From contig DF240511.1 of NCBI GenBank assembly GCA_000507305.1, positions 10,374 to 74,373 of the forward strand: DNA of 64,000 nucleotides, read 5' to 3'. The translations under genes were made by a program, and so were the position numbers. Position 1 is the stretch's first letter. Every line of letters begins with the position of its first letter. Below the pieces are notes generated by a model that was not told the DNA's origin, ran no database searches, and saw only the letters and a program-made list of their open reading frames with translations. Below are positions 55,226 to 63,973 of the stretch, piece after piece. The DNA comes from Breviolum minutum Mf 1.05b.01. Taxonomy: Eukaryota; Sar; Dinophyceae; Suessiales; Symbiodiniaceae.

Positions 55226-58156
55226 CTAAGCATGAAAGTCAGGTTGAACCATATCATCAGATACAAACTCAAAAGTCCGTAGCGAATCCAGCTCTTCTGG
55301 ATTATCCGGGGGGGTATGCCGATCTGCCCAACACATCTCAGCAAATTCCCTCACCCCAGCGGACAGAGTTCGGTTCAACTCTGACGGATAGACCTTCGCC
55401 TTAGCCGTATGAAAGCGCCCCTCGGCATCTATACCGGCCAAAGCGAGATGATAACCTTTTGGATGTACACACCTTCCACGCAGACCAGGACGTGTAAGCA
55501 TGCGCTGGAGCCCTGGCAATCTCACCAGAAGGAACGTAGTGGGCTTCATAGCCACGCATCCAAAGGTACATTGGTCGATGGTCGAAATCCGCACACACCC
55601 CAGTTTCGATAGTGCCTTCACAAAAGGCACTGCCCAAACCGAAGGCGGATCATGACCTTTCAACCACACAGGAAAGGCGGGATGCTCCAAGAATCCACAA
55701 AGTCCCATGATGGCCATCTCCATCAGGAACGAGAGCAAGAATCGCAGGAGCCGTGACCCGATATCAACCTGTATATTGTAGCGTCTGCGATTGCCAGGCA
55801 AACCCCAAAAGTTCTCACCGGAACGCACCGGCGGAGGACCCGGAGGGCCGTTGAATCGGGCTGCAGACATCGTCTCACATGGTGGCCCACCACCACCACC
55901 GATAACATAACCCTGCTTCGCCTTACCGATCCAAAAGCCAAGCGACTGCGCATCAGTAAGATCAAAATTGTCTTTGCACAGACAAATATCGACCGAAACA
56001 CAATAGATGCGGTAGCCTTCGCCGACAATCTCGTCCTCTAACCAATGTTGCAAATCACCACGTCTACGGTATCCACTGAAGAAATGGACAAAGAACAGGG
56101 ATCGAACATTGACTTGAGCACAAAGGAACGAAAGGCCGTAGTCCTGTGCACATCCAAGCTGTCCAACAACGGCTCCTCCATACGTATTCATCACAAACGA
56201 TGACGTCGGTGGTGCCGGGGGGTCTCTTGGGCAGGGAAGCTCGGAAACTGGGCCAACTGCATAGCCCTGTAACGACTGAAACCGACAGCCAGCATCTCTA
56301 CGTGCATCCCACTTGCCACGCATCTCCAGCGCTTCCGCCGAGCCGATAGGAGGCAAATGCGGTCCAAGAACACGGACCACTGGGTAAAAGGCCTTTGTTG
56401 CCGGCCACCCTGCAACTTTGTAAGAGGCTGCATGTTCACGTAACTGATCTGACGACACTGCCACTGTCTCTTCGTCCATAGGCCCAAAGCATGCATCGAG
56501 CTGAGCCGTACATCCAGGATTGTGATCAAGATGCACCAAAGCACGAGCAAGCGTATGATATTTTCTCAAGCACGCATGACAAACATCCGAGTCAATGAAG
56601 TACTTGGAACGACGGACATAACCATGTACTTTACTGGCATGCATGGCTAACGCTCGCCGAGATTTGAATTGCTTGTCACACTGTTCACATTGCCAATGAA
56701 CAGTTTCTGGGGGTGGAGAAGGTGCCACATAAGACTCCACAGTAGAAAGACGGTGCAAAGCTCCTAACTGCCATAGCTTGCCTTCAGCAGCCAACCGAAA
56801 ATGAGCAAGCGCCGCCTTCGCTGTCTTTTTGACCCTGCCCCTCCATGCGGTGTCAATAGCAATGAAAGCAATCCAGTCTTGAATCTCAGCCTCCGCCTTG
56901 ATGGGAGAAGGAGCAGGACAGTGTAGAGCCAACCATTTACAAGAAGCATGAAGCTGCTTCAACCAAGGTCTGTCCGACTGATTGTTCCATAAATAAGCCC
57001 ACAAGAACGAAGGTCCATTGCTAACCAATCGCTTGGCATACAAGAGCCGATTGACATGCACCTGATAGCATGGCGCAAGTACACCCACGAGGGCACAGAG
57101 ATCTTCAGTAGCCATTTGGTACGCCTGAGCCCCATGACCCAAAGAGCCCAACATCGCCATCACCATAGAACGGACCGTGTTGCTCCAAGCTTGCGCCGGA
57201 GCCTCACGCCACCAACTCCAGACATGGCAGTTGTAAAGCAACCTAGACATAACCAGTGATTTGAACACTGGAGTTTTTGCTCGCAACCCAACATTTCTTT
57301 TGCAGAAGAAAGACCGGCTGAGCGGGCCCCAAGCCTGTCGAGCCAACGCTGCCTTTTCACGGCTGTCAGCAGCAATGTCGGCACCATGCTGAATCTGCGT
57401 TCCCAAATGCCGGTATTTGTGGACCAGGCTGAGATGATGTAATGACGCTTCAGTCAAGATGGGCAGTCGACCATGTTGTTCACGAAACCAATGGTCACGG
57501 AAGGCTCTTGTGCCTACCCCTGCCGGCTGAAGAATCGCCTCTGTTTTGCGGGCAGCAAAGTTCATGCACAACCCTCGATGTTTGGCCTCATCAAAGAAGG
57601 TACTGACAATCAACTGAGTAGTGTGCCGCATTGCGTCATTGGTTGGGGCATGTGCCATAATGACAACATCGTCGACATAGGCAACTGCTGTGTAACCATG
57701 TGAAGGGATATCCTGGACTTCCAGCAAATGTGAAGAGTGCATCGCATAGGCAAGGTCGACCAACTGAGAGGCTTCCAACTTTCGCCGAACAGATCTTTGA
57801 ATCAGACTCATAGCCATATTGAACAAAAGATCAGCGATGGGATCGCCAGGGCGAGTGCCTTTGGAGGTGTGGGTGACACCCTCAACACCTTCCATTACAA
57901 AGTACGTTCCTTCAAACAAGCCTTTCAACACCAAATCGCAGTGTTGAGACACACCTTCAACCGCTGCTTCAGCCGTAACTGTGTCGATCACTTCACGAAG
58001 TTCATCAGGAGATATGCCAAGCGTCTTAAAGGCATAGCACAGGTGTTGATCGCAAATCTCGTTCTGGAACAGACCCTGTCGCAGCACACTGTAAAAGGCA
58101 GCTGCTAAATTTTCAGAAAGATTAAGGAAGAGGGCGTGCCAGAGGATCGAGCCCAA
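55226..58156 (-). CDS. LINE ORF2 C-terminal part: RT core, C2H2 fingers, MTase-like domain
   Basis: 976 codons; the first ~15 are probably out of the real frame. AAAFYSVLRQ at 18-27 continues the RT finger/palm that starts in the 58105-61281 frame. GTRPGDPIADLLF lies at 100-112 and AYVDDVVIM at 159-167 (catalytic YVDD). The thumb and a Cys/His-poor linker follow. Residues 490-511 form a C2H2 finger (C-x2-C-x12-H-x4-H); 526-549 form a second (C-x2-C-x12-H-x2-H, then C). Residues 690-883 form a methyltransferase-like domain: VHFFSGYRRRGDLQ, VSVDI, GGGGGPPCETMSAAR, FLEHP, TIDQCTFG, KPTTFLL. The stop is 55 codons after the last conserved part. Reverse transcription is the known role; the C-terminal domain has no known role. 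Confidence 0.9.
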   Translation of the reverse strand: MGSILWHALFLNLSENLAAAFYSVLRQGLFQNEICDQHLCYAFKTLGISPDELREVIDTVTAEAAVEGVSQHCDLVLKGLFEGTYFVMEGVEGVTHTSKGTRPGDPIADLLFNMAMSLIQRSVRRKLEASQLVDLAYAMHSSHLLEVQDIPSHGYTAVAYVDDVVIMAHAPTNDAMRHTTQLIVSTFFDEAKHRGLCMNFAARKTEAILQPAGVGTRAFRDHWFREQHGRLPILTEASLHHLSLVHKYRHLGTQIQHGADIAADSREKAALARQAWGPLSRSFFCKRNVGLRAKTPVFKSLVMSRLLYNCHVWSWWREAPAQAWSNTVRSMVMAMLGSLGHGAQAYQMATEDLCALVGVLAPCYQVHVNRLLYAKRLVSNGPSFLWAYLWNNQSDRPWLKQLHASCKWLALHCPAPSPIKAEAEIQDWIAFIAIDTAWRGRVKKTAKAALAHFRLAAEGKLWQLGALHRLSTVESYVAPSPPPETVHWQCEQCDKQFKSRRALAMHASKVHGYVRRSKYFIDSDVCHACLRKYHTLARALVHLDHNPGCTAQLDACFGPMDEETVAVSSDQLREHAASYKVAGWPATKAFYPVVRVLGPHLPPIGSAEALEMRGKWDARRDAGCRFQSLQGYAVGPVSELPCPRDPPAPPTSSFVMNTYGGAVVGQLGCAQDYGLSFLCAQVNVRSLFFVHFFSGYRRRGDLQHWLEDEIVGEGYRIYCVSVDICLCKDNFDLTDAQSLGFWIGKAKQGYVIGGGGGPPCETMSAARFNGPPGPPPVRSGENFWGLPGNRRRYNIQVDIGSRLLRFLLSFLMEMAIMGLCGFLEHPAFPVWLKGHDPPSVWAVPFVKALSKLGCVRISTIDQCTFGCVAMKPTTFLLVRLPGLQRMLTRPGLRGRCVHPKGYHLALAGIDAEGRFHTAKAKVYPSELNRTLSAGVREFAEMCWADRHTPPDNPEELDSLRTFEFVSDDMVQPDFHA

Positions 58157-61100
58157 CTCAAAAAGGCATGAGCGTAGTGGTGCGCCATGTCAGTGCCAAA
58201 GCCAGGTCTTCCTCCAAATTGCAGCGTGTTCATCGCCTTTTCCCAGGTAGCCAACAACCTCGTGCGAAGGCAACTGTGAAAGGCTTTGCATGTAGTGTCA
58301 GAGATGAAAATGGATCTGTACGCAGACGGAGAGTCAACTTTGCCTTTTCCCTTGAAAAGCGGCACCAAACACCCCCCTTTCCACGAAAGAGGCTCATATT
58401 GATGTAGAATACACTTCATCAACAGTGGCACCAACTGAAAGGCAGCAACATCCCCAGCACATTTCAGAATATCAGTGGTGATGCCATTCTTCCCAGGGAC
58501 CTTCCCACGACGCATCTTGGAAATGGCCTGCGCAATGTCCCAATGTCCAATGAACAGGCTAGGGTCAATACTTGCAGCTGGGAGCAAGTCGTGCTGGTGA
58601 TGATCAACAGCGAGATCTTCTAGGGTAGTCAAAACACCACCTTCAATTTCAGCGAACTGAGATCGAAATACTTCCTGCATTTCAGGAACTGAGGTGGTGT
58701 GAGAACCATCCGGCTTCAAGAGCATGGGCAGTGGCCTGCGTGGTGATTTGTATTTTCGACTACCAAGTCGCCGCAACAATCTGAACATATGCGCAGAGTC
58801 ATGCAGTTCACCTGAAGCCTGAACTTGGCAGAGTAAATCATCGTACCAAGCACGTTGATCCTTGGCAACCAACCCACGCACTTGTTTCTCAACGTCACGA
58901 AGAACGATCTTGTAGTCTTCGTACTCAACACCAGCTGTAGATCGCGCCAACGAAAGCACATGTCGCTTGAACTGGATCAGCGCCAAAGTAGGAGCAGTCA
59001 AGGCTGGTCGTCGCCGAGGTTTGGGAGCACTTGGAGACTTGGCAAAGAATCTCTTAGCCAGCTGCAAGACCTGCATCTCCCACAAGGCACAATGGTCATC
59101 AGCAGAGACAGTCCAGTGCGGAATGGGCAGCGTGGCAAGAGCTTCACGAAATTGAGTACAGCACTCTGGGTCACGCAATTTGCTGTCATCCCAAGCAAAC
59201 TTAGATGGACCTGTAGATCCTTGCAAGCAACCCTGCAAGCATAACACAGAAGGCAAGTGGTCGACATGGGCACGAGCTCTGTCAAAGTCCGACAGAACGA
59301 AAGAGCGGACAGCCCAGGACTGGAGAGAGAGTGCCAAAAGAACATAATCGCGACGACACATCGCGCCTTTGGGGTGCTTCCAGGTGGCAGACTCTCCTTC
59401 ATGACAGTGCTCAAAGGTACAAGGCACCATGAGCTGCGTGGCTTGCAGGAACTCGTGAAACAGCAAACTCTGAGCACTTTCCGGCTCTGCTCCATGAGAC
59501 CCCACCAAAGGCGGAGCATCAACACCAAGGGAGGCGTTGGCATCGACAAAGGCTATGCAGCGATCCAGAGGGAGCGGCTGCAGAATCCGTGAAGTCTCAG
59601 TCCACCATGCAGCAATATCATCAAGAGATGACAATGTTGAAAGGCATGGCGCGTGAAGCGAAACAATCACAAACTCAAAGGACCCGTGCGAGACAACTAA
59701 CACCAACCGACGCGGGTCAGCAATGTGAACAACCACCTTGCAAGCACCAAGACGGATGGAAGCGCCATCTTCTCCTTGAGCAATAACTGCATCTTTGCGG
59801 AGCCAAATTTCACATCCAAAGTGAGCAGAGCCTCCTGAAGTATCGACTCCAGAGCAGTATATGGCATAATGGGCTGAGACATCTTGGCCTTGAGGAGTGC
59901 GTGCTTCCTGTATACCTATGATATCAAGTTGAGATTTGTGCCACTGCTGATCGAATCTCTTGGTCAAAACCGCACTGCGAGTACCCACTCCAGAGCTCTT
60001 TTCACGGGCAGACTGAACATTGGCAGTAGCTACACGAAGCGAGAACAGTAAAGACGAAGGACTTGAAGCAGGAGTGGACGGCATCTGTGGACACGAAATG
60101 CGATCAGTAGCAGGCCGAACCTGCAACAACCCCTCATCACTAACCACAGGAAGAATCTGTTGAATATGAGGACCACTGCTGCAAAGCCAAGCCCAATCTA
60201 TATCCTGAGTACCAGAAACGATCCCATGCAGCGGAGACCAATCGAAATCACCTAACGAGAGCTCATTCACACCAACCCATTTGGCAGTACGATCAGCCAA
60301 TTCATTGTAAGGATCGCCTCGATGAGCGCGAACTTCTTCAATAGGTACATGATAAAGCCTCCCAAGAGAAGCGCAAAGTTTCGCAAGGATAAGGTTATCT
60401 TTGTTGGTAACCTGCCGCCGCACAAGGTCGTGTCCAAATCGAAGGTCAGGGCAAATGCAACAAGGCTGTTGCAACGAGATAGCAAAAGTATACGCCACCG
60501 CCATGGCCGTCAACTCAGCAGAAATATTGTCGAGGTTCTGTGCACCAATCCATTGGGGGTGGTGCGAAGGTAGCACTACATTGCCCGCCATAAGCCCAAC
60601 GAAGGTCCGTGTGCCATCAGCGAATTTGTGAACATGTACCATCGACCAGGAGCAATGCTCAAGAGAAGCAGAGCCATCAATGTACAACTCATGTCGCATC
60701 GGAACTGCAGTACAACCGCTAGAGTGACGATCAGATCGCAGAAATTCAATCGCGGTGGACCTATGAACTTGCATACCTTCCGGAAGAGAGGGCAGGAAGG
60801 ACCACTCAATGTTGGCGAGTGACTGCAACAAATTACAGTCATGCACTATCGGAACTTCAACTGGCTGGGAATACGAAGAATCAGCGGGAGGTATCACAGC
60901 ATCAAGAGAGATGGGAACTGCAGTGGATGCACCAGGCAAGTTGTGCAGAGCAGAGATCCGTGTTATCCTCTGTGTAATCGGGACCTCCCGCCTGGCTACC
61001 CCGGGTCCTAATGCGGTCAGACTGCCTGGAAGAAGCATGGGACGGAAGGGCTGCACACCAGCGGTCAGACTGACATGGGGCAACCCCACCTTCCCCGCCG

Positions 61101-61281
61101 CTTGTTCCAGTAGGCGACACATCCGGAACCGTGGCAGCTGACATCCAAAGCAGCAACTTCTGCATTCCATCAGTGAATGGGAACGTAGTACTTGGAATTT
61201 CCTTCGCCTCCGCATCACAAACAATACAAGTACCTTGTTCAACCAGAGTGCCATGAGACTCAAGAATTCGGCCATTGGCAA
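58105..61281 (-). CDS. LINE ORF2 middle part: RNase H, APE endonuclease, RT N-terminus
   Basis: 1058 codons, credible from about residue 60 (near 61100). Residues 199-330 are RNase H: LYIDGSA (D202), ISAELTAM (E256), D279, HRGDPYNELAD (H320, D330). 416-680 are an APE/EEP endonuclease: RVATANVQSAR (N421), IIGIQEAR (E459), VSLHAP (H543), FVDANASLG (D580, N582), HVDHLPS (D674, H675). 917-1057 are the RT N-terminus: KMRRGKVPGKNGITTDILK, LVPLFKGKGK, QFGGRPGFGT, SLIFL. The frame breaks where D-x-K-AAF would follow. RNase H sits before the endonuclease, whereas LINEs that have RNase H usually carry it after RT. Confidence 0.9.
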   Translation of the reverse strand: MPMAEFLSLMALWLNKVLVLFVMRRRRKFQVLRSHSLMECRSCCFGCQLPRFRMCRLLEQAAGKVGLPHVSLTAGVQPFRPMLLPGSLTALGPGVARREVPITQRITRISALHNLPGASTAVPISLDAVIPPADSSYSQPVEVPIVHDCNLLQSLANIEWSFLPSLPEGMQVHRSTAIEFLRSDRHSSGCTAVPMRHELYIDGSASLEHCSWSMVHVHKFADGTRTFVGLMAGNVVLPSHHPQWIGAQNLDNISAELTAMAVAYTFAISLQQPCCICPDLRFGHDLVRRQVTNKDNLILAKLCASLGRLYHVPIEEVRAHRGDPYNELADRTAKWVGVNELSLGDFDWSPLHGIVSGTQDIDWAWLCSSGPHIQQILPVVSDEGLLQVRPATDRISCPQMPSTPASSPSSLLFSLRVATANVQSAREKSSGVGTRSAVLTKRFDQQWHKSQLDIIGIQEARTPQGQDVSAHYAIYCSGVDTSGGSAHFGCEIWLRKDAVIAQGEDGASIRLGACKVVVHIADPRRLVLVVSHGSFEFVIVSLHAPCLSTLSSLDDIAAWWTETSRILQPLPLDRCIAFVDANASLGVDAPPLVGSHGAEPESAQSLLFHEFLQATQLMVPCTFEHCHEGESATWKHPKGAMCRRDYVLLALSLQSWAVRSFVLSDFDRARAHVDHLPSVLCLQGCLQGSTGPSKFAWDDSKLRDPECCTQFREALATLPIPHWTVSADDHCALWEMQVLQLAKRFFAKSPSAPKPRRRPALTAPTLALIQFKRHVLSLARSTAGVEYEDYKIVLRDVEKQVRGLVAKDQRAWYDDLLCQVQASGELHDSAHMFRLLRRLGSRKYKSPRRPLPMLLKPDGSHTTSVPEMQEVFRSQFAEIEGGVLTTLEDLAVDHHQHDLLPAASIDPSLFIGHWDIAQAISKMRRGKVPGKNGITTDILKCAGDVAAFQLVPLLMKCILHQYEPLSWKGGCLVPLFKGKGKVDSPSAYRSIFISDTTCKAFHSCLRTRLLATWEKAMNTLQFGGRPGFGTDMAHHYAHAFLSWARSSGTPSSLIFLKI

Positions 61282-61933
61282 CTAGCGGAAAGGAGCACGC
61301 CTTGGGAAACCTTTGAGAAATCCCTTCCCAAGGGTGCTGAGAATCCAGGAAACAAATTTGCCAGGCTTGCTGTGCATTCGGCAACTGCAATACGAACAAC
61401 GTGGGCCACAGATGCACCTCCACGTCCAAACAAGACACAACGAATAGTCGCCTACACGATTCTAAATGGCTTGGATCCCATCCGACCGGAGTGAATTGAA
61501 TCGGAAAAGAGAAAACACCAGCCATTTGAGCACAAGCCTGCGCTTCATTGCAGGCAACAACATCGAACCGACGGTAACTGTCCTGCACTTCGGCGACAAA
61601 CGTGAAGATTTGCTCGTCGCAACAAGGTATTTCTAACCCTGACACTAACTGGGGCTGCAATGCACCGATGGTATCCGCATTGAGCCGAACATGGCAAACA
61701 TCGGTATCTTCGATGTGACGCATATCAGCCTCTGGCCAATCATCACCATTGATACATAAACCTTCAATGTTCAGGCGAGTGCATCCAAGGTGTGAACAAA
61801 GCAACTGACGGACATCATGGCCTGTGCAAGTGCAGGGGAGTCGTAAGACTTCAAGTCCACGGGCCTTCAGCTCCGAGTTCTCTTGTAGGTTGAGGACGAA
61901 TGAAGTGGATGTGAACTTGCTCGAACCGTCCAA
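60902..61933 (-). CDS. LINE ORF2 N-terminal region, uncharacterised
   Basis: 343-codon frame. About residues 10-280 look genuine: GLEVLRLPCTCTGHDVRQLL, WPEADMRHIEDTDVCHVRL, GRILESHGTLVEQGTCIVCD. The last ~60 codons (Gly/Ser/Arg-rich) overlap the better 61281 frame and are probably not translated. The alternation of GLEVLRLP, an 'IEDTDVCHVRL' strand and an 'ESHGTLVEQGTCIVCD' turn suggests a small beta-rich domain, perhaps ubiquitin-like, repeated twice; this is speculation. No family is recognised. Confidence 0.6.
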   Translation of the reverse strand: MDGSSKFTSTSFVLNLQENSELKARGLEVLRLPCTCTGHDVRQLLCSHLGCTRLNIEGLCINGDDWPEADMRHIEDTDVCHVRLNADTIGALQPQLVSGLEIPCCDEQIFTFVAEVQDSYRRFDVVACNEAQACAQMAGVFSFPIQFTPVGWDPSHLESCRRLFVVSCLDVEVHLWPTLFVLQLPNAQQAWQICFLDSQHPWEGISQRFPKACSFPLVANGRILESHGTLVEQGTCIVCDAEAKEIPSTTFPFTDGMQKLLLWMSAATVPDVSPTGTSGGEGGVAPCQSDRWCAALPSHASSRQSDRIRTRGSQAGGPDYTEDNTDLCSAQLAWCIHCSSHLS

Positions 61934-62958
61934 CTTCGTCCTGCCAGAGATTCCAAACCAACTCCTTGATCCTGCCAGGGAGCATGTCTGGCGACGAAAA
62001 GTCTCTGCGACCTAGATGATGACCCCTCAATCCAAACGTGATGAAGGGTATGGAGCCCCCCTGCCGATATGGATGCAAGTCCGTCAAACTAAGTACATCA
62101 ATCCAGCGAACAAAGGTGACTCCAAGGTCGTCGTCTGAGTCATCTTCGGGAGGCTCTGGAACATAAGCCCTAGGGTCAGTCAAGCGAGGGTCTTGCACCC
62201 CAGCTGCTAAACCACCTTCATTGCGATTTTCCTTCCAAAGGCCAACATATCCGCAGTTGCCTTCTGACAGACCATCAATACGTCCATGACAGCCAACCCA
62301 ATGCTGTGACGGACCATTAGAGACGAAAAGATCTTGAAGAGGCAGCCACCAGCTGTACCAATCTTTCCAAAAGGTCTGGAAGGGATCCTGAGCGGATCCA
62401 TCATCAAGAGTCAACAACGGACTTGACTGTTGCAGAGAATCGGCAACTCCCAGACCAGGTGAATCATCAACCACAGTCCACCATGCTTCAGGAAGGGAAT
62501 CAGCTGAAGAGTCCGGGTCAAATCCAAAGATGTCAACCTTGGTATCAAAACTGACAGTCTTAACGTGTGCACCTTGAGAAGATACAGGACACACTCGAAA
62601 AAGAGAACATGCTTCTCTTGGCACTTCAACCGAATCACCACACCAGAGGTCACAAGGACATGGGGGATCATCAGTAAGGGGCCATGCGAAGCTCTGTGGC
62701 TGTTGATGTGGGCCAATCTGTGCATCACTCTTGGCCCATGGCATCACAGCAGACGAATCAATCATGGAACTCAAGTCAGGGCGAGGCTGTACCAAATCCT
62801 CGCCCCCGACAACTAGGGAATCATCAGAGCAGTATGTCTCATCATCGCAAATCCCAACAAGCGGACAAGAAGCTCTGACAAGATTCGGGCCACGATCCAA
62901 AATCTCAAAGAGGTCGCTCTTGCCAACGCCCTCCACATTCACTTCGTCGGAGTGGGCG
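61851..62958 (-). CDS. LINE region between ORF1 and RNase H, uncharacterised acidic protein
   Basis: The frame is open from 63971, but the part upstream of about 62958 overlaps ORF1 in a better frame, so only the last ~370 codons are credible. It begins around VNVEGVGKSDLFEILD and is acidic, Ser/Asp/Trp-rich. It ends with a better-folded looking stretch: VTFVRWIDVLSLTDLHPYRQ, IPFITFGLRGHHLGRRDF, RIKELVWNLWQDEVGRFEQV, HIHFIRPQP. No known domain. The ORF1 stop (AAGTGAATG) overlaps its beginning, as in elements where ORF2 follows ORF1 by overlap or frameshift. Its end is out of frame with the next piece by +1. Confidence 0.55.
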
Positions 62959-63973
62959 GACCTTTTTTCTCCATCTCTTTGGCCTTGAGATGAAGATTCG
63001 CGACCTTGGACGGTGAGGCAATGACCCGCCTCGCAAAAGGCCGGAGTGCCGACTTTGCCGCAGTGCAGGAGTGGTCCAATTCCGTCATGAGCTCGTCGTC
63101 CTCCACTTCGGCACCTGCCTCGGCTTGATAATCGTCGAATTGAGCGGCATCGAATTGAGCATCCTCCTGAAGAGCTTGCGCCATCATCATAGCCGTCTCC
63201 TCTGTGACATTGGGAGTTGGAGGGACATGTTGCTCTGCGAAGAGATGTTGGGATGCCAGCTGAACTTCCTCCTTTGCAAGCTGGAGTTCTTGTGACTTCA
63301 GCATGTATTCTTGCATCAGGTTCTCTCTGCTGGCATGGTATAGTTTGCGATGCTCTTCGAACTTCAAAGCCACCTTTTGTGCGAATTGTTGCCATCCTTC
63401 GTCCATACTTTGAATCTTGCCAACCAAAGTCTTCATTTGTTTGGTCAACTTTCCAAGACGATTGAGATGCCCGTGGGATAGCGCTTTCTCCCGAGCCTTC
63501 TCCTCGCACATGGTCAGTTTCTGCTCTAGTTCGGCAGGAAGGGAACCCAGTGCCTGCTTCAAGGCCTTGAGGTGCTGGTGAAGTTTGGCCAAATCTTCCT
63601 CTCCCATGGTACTGGCTGAAGAACTGGTCGGCTTGGATTCTGGCGGAATCGGCAACGCTGCATTGGCTTCTTCCACTGGAGTCTTTGCATCTGCCATCTG
63701 TAGACGACCATGCGGCGAGCTCACCACCCAAGGCAGCTTGGTGTTGAAGATCGCATCTTCCTGAGCTGCTGTTTTTCCATCCTTGGCCACTTCTTGGTTG
63801 GAACTCTGCTCGGCTTTCTTCCTTTCTCCATTCCCTTTCGGCTGTCTCCTGGAACGTCGGCTTTGAGATCGAGGGCCAGATGCTGCATCCGCTTGTTTCC
63901 AATGTCGATTGCAAGATTCGCAATGAGCTTGGGCACAAGTGTGCTTCACCTGACAAAATCGGCAAGTCCACAT
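62939..63973 (-). CDS. LINE ORF1: RanBP2-like zinc finger plus coiled coil
   Basis: 344 codons from ATG; the frame stays open upstream to the window edge, so the start is provisional. Residues 2-21 are W-x-C-x2-C-x10-C-x2-C, like RanBP2-type zinc fingers (MWTCRFCQVKHTCAQAHCES, then C). 25-60 are basic and Ser/Arg/Lys-rich. About 125-245 are long charged helices (LAKLHQHLKALKQALGSLPA, ELEQKLTMCEEKAREKAL), a probable coiled coil for self-association. The end is an acidic stretch (AEVEDDELMTEL) and GPPTPTK, then TGA. LINE ORF1 proteins typically bind RNA and multimerise; that function is inferred from layout. Confidence 0.75.
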   Translation of the reverse strand: MWTCRFCQVKHTCAQAHCESCNRHWKQADAASGPRSQSRRSRRQPKGNGERKKAEQSSNQEVAKDGKTAAQEDAIFNTKLPWVVSSPHGRLQMADAKTPVEEANAALPIPPESKPTSSSASTMGEEDLAKLHQHLKALKQALGSLPAELEQKLTMCEEKAREKALSHGHLNRLGKLTKQMKTLVGKIQSMDEGWQQFAQKVALKFEEHRKLYHASRENLMQEYMLKSQELQLAKEEVQLASQHLFAEQHVPPTPNVTEETAMMMAQALQEDAQFDAAQFDDYQAEAGAEVEDDELMTELDHSCTAAKSALRPFARRVIASPSKVANLHLKAKEMEKKGPPTPTK

